Assembly: GCF_012927455.1 (NCBI RefSeq)
Contig: NZ_JABBPE010000015.1
Span: forward strand, 434,001 to 498,000
From: Polaromonas sp.
GTDB taxonomy: Bacteria; Pseudomonadota; Gammaproteobacteria; Burkholderiales; Burkholderiaceae_C
Length of the DNA: 64,000 nucleotides
Direction: 5' to 3'
Part shown: piece by piece, positions 1 to 9,773 of the stretch
How positions within the stretch are numbered: the first letter of the stretch is position 1
Layout of the letters: every line of letters starts with the position of its first letter
The notes under the pieces: model-generated
What the model was told of the DNA's origin: nothing
The model's database searches: none
Seen by the model: the letters and a program-made list of their open reading frames with translations, nothing else
Position numbers and translations under genes: made by a program

Positions 1-767
1 GCGCCGCCGTCGGTCAATTGCACGATGGCATCGACCACGTTGTCGACTTCGTTGGGGTTGACGAAGTGCGTCATGCCGAACTTGCGAGCCATTTCCTGAC
101 GTGCCGGGTTAATGTCCACGCCGATGATCTTGTCAGCGCCCACCATTTTGGCGCCCTGAATCACGTTCAGGCCGATGCCGCCCAGGCCAAACACCACGAC
201 GTTGGCGCCAGCTTCGACCTTGGCCGAGAACAGCACCGCGCCAATGCCGGTGGTCACGCCACAGCCGATGTAGCAGACCTTGTCAAACGGCGCATCTTCG
301 CGGATTTTGGCCAGGGAAATCTCGGGCACCACGGTGTAATTGCTGAAAGTCGAGGTGCCCATGTAGTGAAAGATCGGCTTGCCGTCTAGGCTGAAGCGGC
401 TGCTGGCGTCAGGCATCAGGCCCTTGCCCTGCGTGCCGCGAATCAGCTGGCACAGATTGGTTTTGCGGGACAGGCAATACTTGCAGTGGCGGCATTCGGG
501 CGTGTACAGTGGAATGACGTGATCGCCCTTTTTGAGCGACGTGACGCCGGGGCCGACATCCACCACGATGCCCGCACCTTCGTGGCCGAGGATGGCGGGA
601 AAAATGCCTTCGGGGTCGGCGCCAGAAAGGGTGTAGTAGTCGGTATGGCAGATGCCGGTGGCCTTGATCTCGACCAGCACCTCACCAAACCTGGGGCCAT
701 CCAGGTCAACCGTTTCAATCGTAAGGGGTTCGCCTGATTTCCAGGCAACAGCAGCTTTTGTTTTCAT
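1..767 (-). CDS. frmA: S-(hydroxymethyl)glutathione dehydrogenase / class III alcohol dehydrogenase (3' end outside window)
   Basis: Zinc-dependent MDR-family dehydrogenase that oxidises S-hydroxymethylglutathione, so a cytosolic formaldehyde detoxification enzyme. The visible 255 residues start MKTKAAVAWK. They carry the catalytic-zinc cysteine C40 (GICHTD), the GHEGAG motif with H62, the four structural-zinc cysteines C92, C95, C98 and C106, and the start of the Rossmann fold (VVFGLGGIGLNVIQGAK). The ATG at 765-767 on the minus strand fits the family N-terminus. The C-terminal third lies beyond base 1. Nothing seen suggests disruption. A general zinc ADH is possible, but the motif set is that of class III enzymes. 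Confidence 0.92.
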   Translation of the reverse strand, partial: MKTKAAVAWKSGEPLTIETVDLDGPRFGEVLVEIKATGICHTDYYTLSGADPEGIFPAILGHEGAGIVVDVGPGVTSLKKGDHVIPLYTPECRHCKYCLSRKTNLCQLIRGTQGKGLMPDASSRFSLDGKPIFHYMGTSTFSNYTVVPEISLAKIREDAPFDKVCYIGCGVTTGIGAVLFSAKVEAGANVVVFGLGGIGLNVIQGAKMVGADKIIGVDINPARQEMARKFGMTHFVNPNEVDNVVDAIVQLTDGG

Positions 768-1117
768 GATGACAGTTCCTCTTTTGGTAATTGAAAAGGT
801 GTTTAAAAAGCGTTCTACACCGCTTTCAAGCACTATAAATTAGAGCCGGCCTGAGCAAAGCGCAGACGATGTGGCGCGGCTTGTGCGAGTGTCTTATTTT
901 GAGAAAAACTGATGAGCCGGACGCATGGGACGAGCCCGGCTGGCCGGCCAGCGAGTTTTGATCGCCCCTCGCCACCCGTCCCGCATGGCGCCTCTGTTGG
1001 CCGCTGTTTTTGCATAAAAATGCCTAGAACCCAATGGATTCAAGCGGATATCGCTATTAATAATGTAGCATTCCAGAAGCCGGTGAAGGTAAAAAATTTC
1101 CTGGCAACGACCTTGCT
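768..1117. other. Intergenic region, frmA upstream / glycosyltransferase downstream
   Basis: 350 bases with no convincing gene. It must contain the frmA promoter (read leftwards), but no strong -35/-10 pair is evident. A degenerate copy of the dispersed repeat lies at 1023-1069. Confidence 0.5.
1023..1069 (+). repeat. Dispersed ~50-bp repeat, copy 1 (degenerate)
   Basis: Reads 'tagaacccaat...aagcgg...gctattaataatgtagc', matching the family pattern tagcccaat-N-gcgc-N-agctattaaa-N-atagc with several substitutions. Intergenic. Confidence 0.5.
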
Positions 1118-1945
1118 TCAATGCGCTGGCACAGCACTGTCTTTCAAAAGTTTTTTGTACGCCGAGAAAAGCTGAGCCTCCCACTTTACAGACTGCCCCC
1201 GTCTAAGCCTTCTCAAATAATGCCTGACGACGGCCCCTTTCATCCAGGGTTTGTGCGGACCGACAAAGTGCACGATCTTGACGGCAGGTCCGGTTCCCGA
1301 CTTGTCGTCGGGCAGCCGGTAGCCGTGCTTTTCAATATGAATATCCAGGAAGCACTGGAAAACGTTGTAACCCTGATCAAGCTCCAGTTCTGGCATGTTC
1401 GGCCACGCCGGGTAGTAAGCATTCAGCAAATCCTGATCGCCGCTGTTTTTTCCGCCCAGCGCGGCAACTTCTGCAAGCGCCTGCGGCAGTGTCGCGAAAA
1501 TCCTTTCCACTAGCTGTTCTTGCGGCTCAATGACCAAAATCCCGCTGTTCAGACGAATCCAGTCAGGATGCACGAGGCGCCCTGCGGGAACGCCGGACAT
1601 ATGAGGTCTGTCGAACAGTTCGTCGATGTTGCTGAGCACCATCATGTCGCTGTCCACATAGACCAGCTTGCTGAACTCGATCAGTCCAAACAGCTGTATT
1701 TTGTTAAAGGTAGGTCCCCAATGCCCGTTGCCCCCGAGCATTTCCTGGGGTATGGCTGCGCTCTCGGGGAGTCTGCGTATCAGGATGCCGGATTGCAGCA
1801 ACGGCGTCTCTGCGGCGGAAGGGAAATCGGCAGAGAGGGCCACTACCAGCGGGTAAGCCGTACCTGAGTTGCGAAGAGACTGGTGTAAAGCCAGCACGCC
1901 CGGCAAGTAAGTTTCCGAGCACAACAAAGTTATATAAGCTTTCAT
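1118..1945 (-). CDS. Glycosyltransferase family 8 protein
   Basis: 275-residue GT-A fold transferase of the glycogenin/galactinol synthase/LPS galactosyltransferase family. It would transfer a hexose from a nucleotide-sugar with retention of configuration. The metal-binding DxD motif is D98-S-D100 (LVYVDSDMMVL). NSGILV at 133-138 and the C-terminal HFVGPHKPW at 226-234 are the other two family signatures. There is no signal peptide or membrane segment, so it is cytosolic. The start MKAYITLLCSE has a purine-rich GAAGGA sequence upstream. It stands alone, flanked by long intergenic regions and no sugar-pathway genes. The acceptor cannot be told from sequence. Confidence 0.85.
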   Translation of the reverse strand: MKAYITLLCSETYLPGVLALHQSLRNSGTAYPLVVALSADFPSAAETPLLQSGILIRRLPESAAIPQEMLGGNGHWGPTFNKIQLFGLIEFSKLVYVDSDMMVLSNIDELFDRPHMSGVPAGRLVHPDWIRLNSGILVIEPQEQLVERIFATLPQALAEVAALGGKNSGDQDLLNAYYPAWPNMPELELDQGYNVFQCFLDIHIEKHGYRLPDDKSGTGPAVKIVHFVGPHKPWMKGAVVRHYLRRLRRGQSVKWEAQLFSAYKKLLKDSAVPAH

Positions 1946-2204
1946 ACTAAAAGTCCTTCAGATTCGTGGCGTGAGTGAGGTAGAAAACCGGCCCGAAGAG
2001 CGTTGCCATGCCGCGTGGTGCAGAGCATCAACCCCGTGTTGTGCACTTGGAGCATCGGCCATCACTCTCTGATGGTTCTTTGAAAAATGCAACAAATTCA
2101 CTTTTGAGTTAAGAAGTGAATCAAGATAAATTCTTTAAAGATTTTTAGAATTGTCAAAATGTTTTAATGGAAAAAACCACTAGCTCAGTATTTGTGAGAT
2201 TTAT

Positions 2205-2223
2205 TAGCTATCAAAAAAATAGC
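2205..2223 (+). repeat. Dispersed repeat, core only (copy 2)
   Basis: 'tagctatcaaaaaaatagc': the AT-rich stem-loop core of the dispersed family, without the tagcccaat arm. Confidence 0.5.
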
Positions 2224-2368
2224 ATACTGGGAATCTCTAAGCGTAATTCCGGTCATCTGTTCAGATACGTTCCGTTTCAGAAAAAACAGACTGCATGTCG
2301 GCGTGTTCCAGATGCCGTGTTCCCAGTTTTAAGCAGGGCGTTGGCAGCCGCCGTGGCGCATGCAGATG

Positions 2369-2399
2369 TGCCAATGCCGGAACGAGTCCGGCATTGGCA
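2369..2399 (-). terminator. Perfect 13-bp hairpin downstream of dnaJ
   Basis: Arms tgccaatgccgga / tccggcattggca with a 5-base loop, about 54 bases beyond the dnaJ stop. No U-tract follows on the minus strand, so intrinsic termination is unproven. It may instead stabilise the dnaJ mRNA 3' end. Confidence 0.45.
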
Positions 2400-2452
2400 T
2401 GGGGCCGATCAGTGCCGGTCTCCGGTCAGCTTAGGCGCAGCGCAGTCGCCGA

Positions 2453-3598
2453 TCAGGTGGTGAAGAAGCTCTTCAGCTTGTCCGCCCAACCCTCTTCACC
2501 GGGAGAGTGTTTCGCACCGCCTTTTTTCAAGGACTCATCGAGCTCCTTGAGCAGCTTGCGCTGGTGCTCGGTCAGCTTCACCGGCGTTTCCACCGAGATG
2601 TGGCAATACAGGTCGCCGGGGTAGCTGGAGCGCACCCCCTTGATGCCCTTGCCGCGCAAGCGGAACTGTTTGCTGGGTTGGGTGCCCTCGGGGATATCGA
2701 TGGCCGCCTTGCCGGCCAGCGTCGGCACTTCAATCTCGCCACCCAGCGCGGCCGTGGTAAAGCTGATGGGGACAGCGCAGTGCAGGTCGTCGCCGTCGCG
2801 CTCAAAGATTTCGTGCTTTTTAAGCCGGATTTCTATATAGAGGTCGCCTGGTGGACCCCCATTGGTGCCCGGCTCACCGTTGCCGGTCGAACGGATGCGC
2901 ATGCCGTCGTCAATGCCCGCGGGGATTTTGACTTCGAGTGTCTTGTTGTTCTTGGTCTTGCCAACGCCGTGGCAGGCCACACAGGGCTCGGGGATCAGCT
3001 TGCCGGTGCCCTTGCACTGCGGGCAGGTCTGCTGCACGCTGAAAAAGCCCTGGCGCATCTGCACCACGCCGTGACCGTGGCAGGTGGTGCAGCTGACCAC
3101 CTTGGTGCCCGGCTTGGCACCGCTGCCGTGGCAAGTGTGGCAGTCGTCCCAGCTTGGAATGCGGATTTGCGCCTCTTTGCCGTGAGCGGCTTCTTCCAGC
3201 GTAATTTCCATGGCGTAGCTGAGGTCGCCGCCCCGGTAAACCTGGCGGCCGCCGCGTTGCTGGGTACCACCGCGCTGGCCGTTAAAGACATCGCCAAAAA
3301 TATCGCCAAAGGCTTCAGCAAACCCGCCAAAGCCCTCTGCGCCGGGGCCACCACCGCGCATGTTGGGGTCCACGCCCGCATGACCATACTGGTCGTAAGC
3401 CGCGCGCTTGTTTCCGTCAGAAAGCATCTCGTAGGCTTCCTTGGCCTCCTTGAATTTATCTTCCGACACCTTGGTCTTATCCCCCTGGTTGCGGTCAGGG
3501 TGGTGTTTCATCGCGAGCTTGCGGTACGCTTTCTTGATATCTTCTTCGCTCGCGTTCTTGGGAACCCCGAGTGTGTCGTAATAGTCTTTTTTGGCCAT
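2453..3598 (-). CDS. dnaJ: Chaperone protein DnaJ (Hsp40)
   Basis: Type I Hsp40 co-chaperone that stimulates DnaK ATPase and delivers unfolded clients in the cytosol. 381 residues, the usual length. J domain at residues 1-70 with HPD at 33-35. A Gly/Phe-rich linker follows ([24 protein letters not shown]). The four zinc-finger repeats [24 protein letters not shown] and CVACHGVG are intact, followed by the two C-terminal beta domains. The gene lies 208 bases downstream of dnaK on the same strand, with a terminator-like hairpin between them. Confidence 0.98.
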   Translation of the reverse strand: MAKKDYYDTLGVPKNASEEDIKKAYRKLAMKHHPDRNQGDKTKVSEDKFKEAKEAYEMLSDGNKRAAYDQYGHAGVDPNMRGGGPGAEGFGGFAEAFGDIFGDVFNGQRGGTQQRGGRQVYRGGDLSYAMEITLEEAAHGKEAQIRIPSWDDCHTCHGSGAKPGTKVVSCTTCHGHGVVQMRQGFFSVQQTCPQCKGTGKLIPEPCVACHGVGKTKNNKTLEVKIPAGIDDGMRIRSTGNGEPGTNGGPPGDLYIEIRLKKHEIFERDGDDLHCAVPISFTTAALGGEIEVPTLAGKAAIDIPEGTQPSKQFRLRGKGIKGVRSSYPGDLYCHISVETPVKLTEHQRKLLKELDESLKKGGAKHSPGEEGWADKLKSFFTT

Positions 3599-3699
3599 GG
3601 CGGTTAAATCTGGAGGACTTTTTAAAGGGACTCTAAGGTCAAAAAAAGGTCAGGGCTGGTGGCCCTGGGCGCGGCAACTGGCCGCTGCGAGCAACTGAC

Positions 3700-3748
3700 A
3701 AAAACGCAAAAGCGGAAATCCGGGATTGACCTGGTTTCCGCTCTTGCG
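3700..3748 (-). terminator. Terminator/attenuator hairpin between dnaK and dnaJ
   Basis: Arms cgcaaaagcggaaa (3705-3718) and tttccgctcttgcg (3735-3748) pair with one mismatch. Read on the minus strand the stem ends in GCGTTTTTG, giving a U-tract. It would end or attenuate dnaK transcripts before dnaJ. Confidence 0.6.
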
Positions 3749-3806
3749 CCAGCTTCGCTCGTGCGTGCCGTCTACTTACCGATATGGCGCCAATCGGGAC
3801 TGGAGC

Positions 3807-5756
3807 TTAAGCCTTTTTGACTTCCTTGACCTCGGCATCAACCACATTGTCGTCGGCTGGCTGGGCTTGCGCCTGCTCAGCACCCGTAGCGCCCGCAGCC
3901 GCTGCTGGGCCGCCGGCACCGGCTTGCGACGCCTGCATGTCTGCGTACATTTTTTCGCCCAGCTTCTGGCTGGCTTCCATCAAGGCTGCGTTTTTCGCTT
4001 CAATGGCAGCTTTGTCCTCGCCTTTGAGTGCTTCTTCCATGTCCTTGATGGCGGTTTCGATTTTCTCCTTCTCACCGGCGTCCAGCTTGTCGCCATACTC
4101 AAGCAGCGACTTGCGCACGCTGTGAACCATGGCTTCGGCATTGTTCTTGGCCTGCACGAATTCAACCTTTTTCTTGTCGTCTTCGGCGTTCAGCTCGGCG
4201 TCTTTCACCATCTGTTGAATTTCTGCTTCAGACAAGCCGGAGTTCGCCTTGATGGTGATCTTGTTTTCCTTGCCGGTGCCCTTGTCTTTGGCGCCCACAT
4301 GCAAAATACCGTTGGCGTCGATGTCGAAAGATACTTCAATTTGCGGCGTTCCGCGAGATGCTGGCGGAATGCCTTCGAGGTTGAACTCGCCCAGCGCCTT
4401 GTTGCCGGAGGCGATTTCACGCTCACCTTGGAACACCTTGATCGTCACGGCGGGCTGGTTGTCTTCTGCGGTCGAGAAGGTCTGGGCAAACTTGGTCGGG
4501 ATGGTCGTGTTTTTCTTGATCATCTTGGTCATCACGCCGCCCATGGTCTCTATGCCCAGGGACAACGGCGTGACGTCAAGCAGCAGCACGTCGGTGCGAT
4601 CACCCGATAGCACTTGGCCTTGAATCGCAGCGCCCACGGCGACGGCCTCGTCAGGGTTGACGTCCTTGCGCGGCTCCTTGCCGAAAAATTCCTTGACCTT
4701 TTCCTGCACCTTGGGCATGCGGGACATACCGCCAACCAGAATCACGTCATGAATGTCGGCGACACTGACACCGGCGTCCTTGATGGCCACGCGACAAGGC
4801 GCCATCGTGCGCTCGATAAGCTCGTCAACCAGGCTTTCCAGCTTGGCGCGCGTCATCTTGATGCTCAGGTGTTTCGGGCCTGAGGCGTCCGCGGTGATGT
4901 AGGGCAGGTTGATGTCGGTCTGCGCGCTGTTGGACAATTCGATCTTGGCTTTTTCAGCCGCTTCCTTCAGGCGTTGCAGGGCCAGCACGTCCTTGCCCAA
5001 GTCCACGCCTTGCTCTTTCTTGAACTCGGCAATGATGAAGTCGATGATGCGCTGGTCGAAGTCTTCGCCACCCAGGAAGGTGTCGCCATTGGTGGACAGC
5101 ACTTCAAACTGCTTTTCGCCCTCGACTTGGGCAATTTCGATGATGGAAATGTCAAACGTGCCGCCACCCAGGTCATACACCGCGATCTTGCGGTCGCCTT
5201 TTTCCTGTTTGTCCAAGCCGAAGGCCAGGGCTGCAGCGGTCGGTTCGTTGATGATGCGCTTGACGTCCAGACCCGCAATGCGGCCGGCGTCCTTGGTGGC
5301 TTGGCGTTGGGCGTCATTAAAGTAGGCAGGCACCGTGATGACCGCTTCGGTGACGGGCTCGCCAAGGTAGTCCTCAGCGGTTTTTTTCATTTTTCGCAGG
5401 ATGTCGGCACTAACTTGCTGGGCAGAAATTTTCTTGCCACGAACCTCGACCCAGGCATCACCATTGTCGGCGGCTGCGATCTTGTAGGGCATCAGGCCGA
5501 TGTCTTTCTGGACTTCTTTCTCGGTGAACTTGCGACCAATCAGACGCTTGATGGCGTAGAGCGTGTTGCGCGGGTTAGTCACCGCCTGGCGCTTGGCCGA
5601 CGCGCCGACCAGCACTTCGCCGTCTTCCTGGTAAGCGACGATTGACGGCGTGGTGCGAGCACCTTCCGAATTTTCAATGACGCGGGGCGTGTTGCCCTCC
5701 ATGATGGATACGCAGCTGTTGGTCGTGCCCAAGTCGATACCGATGATTCTTCCCAT
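3807..5756 (-). CDS. dnaK: Molecular chaperone DnaK (Hsp70)
   Basis: 649-residue Hsp70 ATPase chaperone, central to protein folding and sigma-32 control. The N-terminal nucleotide-binding domain starts [16 protein letters not shown], with the [14 protein letters not shown] phosphate loop and the [11 protein letters not shown] signature. The interdomain linker [19 protein letters not shown] leads to the substrate-binding domain. The C-terminal lid ends in an Ala/Gly/Gln-rich tail and an EVKEVKKA end. AGGAG seven bases before the ATG confirms the start. grpE is upstream and dnaJ downstream. The opposite strand has long open frames that are shadows of this codon usage. Confidence 0.98.
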   Translation of the reverse strand: MGRIIGIDLGTTNSCVSIMEGNTPRVIENSEGARTTPSIVAYQEDGEVLVGASAKRQAVTNPRNTLYAIKRLIGRKFTEKEVQKDIGLMPYKIAAADNGDAWVEVRGKKISAQQVSADILRKMKKTAEDYLGEPVTEAVITVPAYFNDAQRQATKDAGRIAGLDVKRIINEPTAAALAFGLDKQEKGDRKIAVYDLGGGTFDISIIEIAQVEGEKQFEVLSTNGDTFLGGEDFDQRIIDFIIAEFKKEQGVDLGKDVLALQRLKEAAEKAKIELSNSAQTDINLPYITADASGPKHLSIKMTRAKLESLVDELIERTMAPCRVAIKDAGVSVADIHDVILVGGMSRMPKVQEKVKEFFGKEPRKDVNPDEAVAVGAAIQGQVLSGDRTDVLLLDVTPLSLGIETMGGVMTKMIKKNTTIPTKFAQTFSTAEDNQPAVTIKVFQGEREIASGNKALGEFNLEGIPPASRGTPQIEVSFDIDANGILHVGAKDKGTGKENKITIKANSGLSEAEIQQMVKDAELNAEDDKKKVEFVQAKNNAEAMVHSVRKSLLEYGDKLDAGEKEKIETAIKDMEEALKGEDKAAIEAKNAALMEASQKLGEKMYADMQASQAGAGGPAAAAGATGAEQAQAQPADDNVVDAEVKEVKKA

Positions 5757-5840
5757 GATTTACTCCTGATTTTTTGATTCGTTAACTATTGTTGATGGTC
5801 AAGCTGATGGCCCAACCGTCTTATTAATTTAGCTGCTGAT

Positions 5841-5869
5841 AACTTGTGGATAAGTTACTTAACTTCAAG
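5841..5869 (-). promoter_or_regulatory. Candidate heat-shock (sigma-32-like) promoter of dnaK
   Basis: On the minus strand CTTGAA (5864-5869) is followed after 14 bases by CCACAAGTT (5841-5849), about 85 bases before the dnaK ATG. The same CTTGAA-N14-CC pattern precedes grpE. The -35 matches sigma-32 well and the -10 poorly. Confidence 0.4.
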
Positions 5870-5900
5870 TGCCTGAACCTATTTTTGTGCCGCTATTGAG

Positions 5901-6461
5901 TCATCTAGCTGCAGCTACCGTTACCAGTGCGGGACGCAGCACGCGGTCGGCTATCAAGTAGCCTTTTTGCAGCACGCTGACCACCGTATTGGCTTCCTGC
6001 TCGCTGGGCACCATGCTGATGGCCTGGTGCTGGTGCGGGTCAAATTTGGCGCCGCTGGCGGGGTTGATCTCGATGACCTTGTTGCGTTCAAGCGCGCTTT
6101 TGAGCTGTTTGAGCGTGGCCTCAGCGCCTTCGCGGATCTGCTCGGGCGTGGCGTCCTGGTGGGCCAGGCTTGCTTCCAGGCTGTCAGTCACGGGCAACAG
6201 GCTTTCAGCGAAGCTTTCCAGGGCGAATTTGCGTGCCTTGGCAACTTCATCATCGGCGCGGCGCCGGGCGTTTTCAGTTTCGGCCTTGGCTCGCAGATAG
6301 CTGTCGGACAACTCGGTGTTTTTGGCCTGCAGACTCGCCACTTCGGCTTGGGCCTCGATCAGCGCATCAAACTCGTTGGCCGCTTGTGCGGCTTCGAGCT
6401 CTTCGGGGCTGGCGTCACGCAAAAAGGGTTCTTTTCGTTCGGGTGAGTTATTTTCAGACAT
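5901..6461 (-). CDS. grpE: Nucleotide exchange factor GrpE
   Basis: 186-residue dimeric ADP-release factor for DnaK. The N-terminal half is a long coiled coil (residues ~20-95; [20 protein letters not shown] and the [19 protein letters not shown] region). The C-terminal beta domain contains [20 protein letters not shown] and the ending [17 protein letters not shown], both diagnostic. Start taken at the ATG 6459-6461 (MSENNSPE). An in-frame TTG three codons upstream is possible but less likely. It lies upstream of dnaK on the same strand with a 144-base gap. Confidence 0.95.
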   Translation of the reverse strand: MSENNSPERKEPFLRDASPEELEAAQAANEFDALIEAQAEVASLQAKNTELSDSYLRAKAETENARRRADDEVAKARKFALESFAESLLPVTDSLEASLAHQDATPEQIREGAEATLKQLKSALERNKVIEINPASGAKFDPHQHQAISMVPSEQEANTVVSVLQKGYLIADRVLRPALVTVAAAR

Positions 6462-6494
6462 GCGTAGCAATAAGATTGGGCTAGTAAGAATGAG

Positions 6495-6524
6495 TAGCTT
6501 GGGATTTCAAAGCCCTTTTCAAGG
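6495..6524 (-). promoter_or_regulatory. Candidate heat-shock (sigma-32-like) promoter of grpE
   Basis: Minus-strand CCTTGAA (6518-6524) followed after 14 bases by CCCAAGCTA (6495-6503), about 34 bases upstream of the grpE ATG. Same geometry as the dnaK candidate. The rest of 6525-6725 shows no gene. Confidence 0.4.
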
Positions 6525-6724
6525 CAGGGGATTCGCTTTTGGCCGGAATTTTTTAACCGTTGTCTGGTGTGGCGTCCGGATGTGCGCTTACACCGGTCAG
6601 ATCGGGTGGCCTGAAGCAGTCGGCTTTGAATTGTAGGGGCTGTGCCCGGTGCTCAATCGATGCCATCCCGCGGCTCAGGCGGTCTGTCCAAATTTTTCGA
6701 AACCGCAACGCTGTCTTGACGGCT

Positions 6725-6756
6725 CAAAAAAAAGACAGGCGCTCGGCCTGTCTTTG
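6725..6756 (-). terminator. Rho-independent terminator of the HxlR-like gene
   Basis: Arms aaagacaggc (6731-6740) and gcctgtcttt (6746-6755), 5-base loop, followed on the minus strand by a run of eight T. It lies about 20 bases beyond the stop codon at 6774. Confidence 0.85.
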
Positions 6757-6773
6757 TTGAACGCGACAAAAAA

Positions 6774-7097
6774 CTATTTTTTCTTGATGGCGCTGACCTT
6801 GGTCTGGCTGGCGGCCCATTTGCCGGCAAACGCCTGCAACTCGTTCAGGCGCTTAAGCAGGTCCGCGCCCAGCGAGGTGACGTTGTAGCCATCGCTACCG
6901 TGACCGAGCAGGCCGGCCGCGCGCAATTCCTTGATGCGAGTGTTCAGGGTATTGGGCGTGATGTTGCCAATGCTGTCTTGCAGAAGGCGAAAGGTTTGGG
7001 GATGGCCGTCTTTCAGGGCCCATAGCACGCGCAGTGCATAACGCGATTCCAGCAGCTCAAGCAACTGGCCTACAGCTACATTTTCTTTGGCACTCAT
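6774..7097 (-). CDS. Small winged-helix transcriptional regulator, HxlR/MarR-like
   Basis: 107-residue protein, essentially one winged-helix DNA-binding domain. RYALRVLWALKDGHPQTFRLL resembles the opening helices of HxlR proteins. ITPNTLNTRIKELRAAGLL is the recognition helix region, and the wing ends in YNVTSLGADLLKRL. The start is the ATG at 7095-7097, because AGGAG lies 9 bases before it; an upstream in-frame ATG lacks a ribosome site. A Lys-rich tail ends the protein. No HxlR redox cysteine is present. Targets unknown. It is monocistronic with its own terminator. Confidence 0.75.
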   Translation of the reverse strand: MSAKENVAVGQLLELLESRYALRVLWALKDGHPQTFRLLQDSIGNITPNTLNTRIKELRAAGLLGHGSDGYNVTSLGADLLKRLNELQAFAGKWAASQTKVSAIKKK

Positions 7098-7169
7098 CTG
7101 TTTATCTCCTCTGGTCACAGTTGGTCGGTAAGCGGAAAGCTTGAACCAAATATAACGCAAATTTGGAAC

Positions 7170-7218
7170 TGCTACAAGTTTAATAGCTGCTAACGCCCGC
7201 TGGATGTGGACTAGCGGC
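7170..7218 (-). repeat. Dispersed ~50-bp repeat, copy 3
   Basis: 'gctacaagtttaatagctgctaacgcccg...gactagcggcc': the reverse orientation of the family, intergenic between gudD and the HxlR-like gene. Confidence 0.6.
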
Positions 7219-7325
7219 CAAAAACCTTGTGAAACCCGAATGCGGAGAGGCGCCCAAAGTGGCGCAAGTTACGTGCCAGAAGCTTTCTGCCAACGCAGGC
7301 ACGACCCGACAAGAGCCTCGGCTGC

Positions 7326-8702
7326 TCAGCGAACCATGCAAGGCATCTTGGGGTTGAATTTCCAGCCTGGAATCAGCGACTGCATCGCCAGGGCATCGTC
7401 GCGCGCACCGAGTCCGTGCGCGCGGTAAAGCTGATGCGCTTTGTCCGCCTCGGCCATGTCCAGCTCGACGCCCAGGCCGGGCTGCTGCGGCACCAGGACC
7501 CGGCCAGCCACAATCTGCAGCGGCGCTTTGGTCAGGCGCTGGCCGTCCTGCCAGATCCAGTGCGTGTCGATGGCCGTGACCTTGCCGGGCGCGGCTGCCG
7601 CTACGTGAGTAAACATGGCCAGCGAAATGTCAAAGTGGTTGTTGGAGTGTGAGCCCCAGGTCAGCCCCCAGGTCTGGCAGATCTGCGCCACGCGAACCGA
7701 TCCCTGCATGGTCCAGAAATGCGGGTCAGCCAGCGGAATATCGACCGACTGCAGGTGAATCGAATGAGCCAGTTCGCGCCAGTCAGTCGCCACCATATTG
7801 GTCGCCGTCGGCAGGCCGGTGGCACGGCGAAATTCAGCCATCACCTCGCGCCCCGAGAAAACGCCTTCGGCGCCACAGGGGTCTTCGGCGTAGGCCAGTT
7901 CCCGGTGGCGCTCTCGACACAGCCGAATGGCGTCTTTCAACAGCCAGCCGCCGTTGGGGTCCAGCGTGATGCGGGCGTCCGGAAAGCGTTCATGCAGGGC
8001 AATGATGGCTTCGATTTCTTCCTCGCCGCGCAGCACGCCGCCCTTGAGTTTGAAATCCTTGAAACCGTAGCGCTGATAGGCCGCTTCGGCCAGCGCTACG
8101 ATGGCCTGGGCGTTCATGGCGGGCTGGTGGCGCAAGCGAAGCCAGTCGTCGCTGGTATCGCTGGCGTTGGGCTCTGAGTTGTAGTCCAGGCCGGTTTGCT
8201 GGCGATCACCGATGTAAAAAAGATAGCCCAGCATGGCGACCGAATCGCGCTGCTGGCCTTCACCGAGCAGCGCCGCCACCGGCACGCCCAGAAACTGGCC
8301 GAGCAAGTCGAGCAGGGCGCATTCCACCGCCGTAACGGCGTGAATGGTCACGCGCAGGTCAAAGGTCTGGTTGCCGCGCCCTGTGCTGTCGCGTTCGGCA
8401 AAGCTGCTGCGCAGCGTGTTGAGGACTTGATTCCAGTTGCCAATCGACTGCCCTTCAATCAGTCCACGCGCATCTTCCAGCGTGTTGCGGATTTTCTCGC
8501 CGCCCGGAACTTCGCCAACACCGGTGCGCCCGGAACTGTCCGTCAGGATCAACAGGTTGCGGGTAAAAAAAGGGCCATGCGCGCCGCTCAGGTTTAGCAG
8601 CATGCTGTCCCGTCCGGCTACCGGAATCACCTGAACTTGGGTGATGCGTGGTGTTTGACGTGCGGTGCTCGGTGAGATGTTGGAAGTGTTTGAGGCAGGC
8701 AT
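7326..8702 (-). CDS. gudD: Glucarate dehydratase
   Basis: Enolase-superfamily enzyme that dehydrates D-glucarate to 5-dehydro-4-deoxy-D-glucarate. 458 residues, the usual length. The N-terminal capping domain contains [19 protein letters not shown]. In the barrel, [16 protein letters not shown] carries the catalytic KxK lysines. Metal ligands are seen in [20 protein letters not shown] and TNMVATDW, and [15 protein letters not shown] carries the catalytic histidine. All match GlucD. It lies 32 bases downstream of the GntR regulator, probably co-transcribed, though a palindromic candidate operator sits directly upstream. Its product feeds the GarL aldolase encoded on the other strand. Confidence 0.95.
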   Translation of the reverse strand: MPASNTSNISPSTARQTPRITQVQVIPVAGRDSMLLNLSGAHGPFFTRNLLILTDSSGRTGVGEVPGGEKIRNTLEDARGLIEGQSIGNWNQVLNTLRSSFAERDSTGRGNQTFDLRVTIHAVTAVECALLDLLGQFLGVPVAALLGEGQQRDSVAMLGYLFYIGDRQQTGLDYNSEPNASDTSDDWLRLRHQPAMNAQAIVALAEAAYQRYGFKDFKLKGGVLRGEEEIEAIIALHERFPDARITLDPNGGWLLKDAIRLCRERHRELAYAEDPCGAEGVFSGREVMAEFRRATGLPTATNMVATDWRELAHSIHLQSVDIPLADPHFWTMQGSVRVAQICQTWGLTWGSHSNNHFDISLAMFTHVAAAAPGKVTAIDTHWIWQDGQRLTKAPLQIVAGRVLVPQQPGLGVELDMAEADKAHQLYRAHGLGARDDALAMQSLIPGWKFNPKMPCMVR

Positions 8703-8734
8703 GAGGTTTGCGGAAGGGTTGATAATTTTATTGG

Positions 8735-9607
8735 TCAGTTGTCGTACAACTTGATGCCTTCTTGCGTACCCGTGGCGTTGGCCTGCGGCCTTGGGATCTG
8801 GGCGGCTGCGGGATCGTTCTGTGGCTGCATGGTGTGGGCATTGTTGCCCTTGCGAAGGCGTTCCCGGCTGTTGGAAAGGTGGGTCCGCATGGCGGCCCGC
8901 GCCGCCTCTGCATCCTGGTCGCGGATGGCGTTGTAAATGCTTTCATGCTCGGCATTGATGCGCTGCAGGTAATTGAGGCGACCTTCGGGCGCGCTCAGGG
9001 CCGTGTTGACCCGGGTGCGCGGAATGATCATGGTGCCCAGGTAGTTCATCAGGTCGGCAAAATGCCGGTTGCCAGTGGAGCGGGCCACTTCCATATGAAA
9101 CTGGAAGTCAGGCGGCACGGCGTCGGAGTCCCGGCTGATGGAGTCGTCGAACGCGTGCAGGGCGTTTTCCATGGCCTTCAGGTTGTCGGGTGTTCTGCGC
9201 TGGGCGGCAAGCCCGGCGGCTTCTGTTTCAAGGCTCATGCGCAGTTCCAGCACCGCAATGACATCGGCCACGGTGGCAAAGTCTTCCGCGCTGATTTTGA
9301 AATTGCCGGCATCTTGGGGCGCCAACACAAAGGTGCCGATGCCGTGACGGGTTTCGACCAGGCCGGACGCCTGAAGCCGGGAAAGCGACTCGCGCACCAC
9401 GGTGCGGCTGACGTCAAAGCGCGCCATGATCTCGGCTTCGGTAGGCAGCTTGTCGCCCGGCTGAAGCTGCCCGTCACGGATGCCGGCGGCCAGGCTGTCG
9501 ACGATCTCTGCGCCCAGCCCGCGCGGTCGGCGCGTGCGCAACGGCTCCCCGGCACGGCCGGGCGTCGGGCTGGTTTCAGGTTGACTAGGGGTTTTCCTTG
9601 AGGGCAT
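8735..9607 (-). CDS. FadR-subfamily GntR transcriptional regulator of the aldarate locus
   Basis: 290-residue regulator. The N-terminal winged helix spans about residues 20-90 ([20 protein letters not shown], then [19 protein letters not shown] as helix-turn-helix and the wing [12 protein letters not shown]). The all-helical FCD ligand-binding domain follows, with [20 protein letters not shown] and the metal-binding-type histidine in [13 protein letters not shown]. The ATG at 9605-9607 is chosen because upstream in-frame sequence lacks family similarity. It is divergent from udh and directly upstream of gudD, so it most likely represses both arms until an aldarate or intermediate binds (inference). 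Confidence 0.88.
   Translation of the reverse strand: MPSRKTPSQPETSPTPGRAGEPLRTRRPRGLGAEIVDSLAAGIRDGQLQPGDKLPTEAEIMARFDVSRTVVRESLSRLQASGLVETRHGIGTFVLAPQDAGNFKISAEDFATVADVIAVLELRMSLETEAAGLAAQRRTPDNLKAMENALHAFDDSISRDSDAVPPDFQFHMEVARSTGNRHFADLMNYLGTMIIPRTRVNTALSAPEGRLNYLQRINAEHESIYNAIRDQDAEAARAAMRTHLSNSRERLRKGNNAHTMQPQNDPAAAQIPRPQANATGTQEGIKLYDN
8737..8751. promoter_or_regulatory. Candidate GntR-family operator upstream of gudD
   Basis: AGTTGT-CGT-ACAACT, a 15-base inverted repeat of the TTGTnnnACAA type bound by FadR-subfamily regulators. It overlaps the last codons of the regulator gene, 35 bases upstream of gudD. Confidence 0.5.
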
Positions 9608-9647
9608 GAAAAATCGTTGACAAGTAAAAGAGCAATAGGGAGAATTC

Positions 9648-9673
9648 CAAGTCATCAGACAACTGATGACTTG
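9648..9673. promoter_or_regulatory. Palindromic operator candidate in the gntR/udh divergent promoter
   Basis: Perfect 11-base arms CAAGTCATCAG and CTGATGACTTG separated by ACAA. It lies 41 bases upstream of the regulator start and about 100 upstream of udh. Read on the minus strand part of it is AGTTGTC-N5-ACTT, a pattern also present at the gudD-side site. Confidence 0.6.
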
Positions 9674-9773
9674 AGCTTTTGGAGCGACTTTAACAAGCTT
9701 AAAAAAAATGTCCAGCAAAACTCTAGTCCAGTAGTTGCCCTCCCATTAGAAACGCCAGGCCCGAAATACCAAG

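Larger units (their letters stand above)
1946..2452. other. Intergenic region between dnaJ and the glycosyltransferase
   Basis: 507 bases without a convincing gene. The 2070-2230 part is AT-rich compared with the surroundings and probably holds the glycosyltransferase promoter. A repeat core lies at 2205-2223 and a perfect hairpin at 2369-2399. Short open frames here have no recognisable content. Confidence 0.5.

Noticed and set aside
3726..5645. Long open frames on the plus strand opposite dnaK and dnaJ
   Set aside because: They mirror the codon bias of strongly conserved chaperone genes and encode no recognisable domain.
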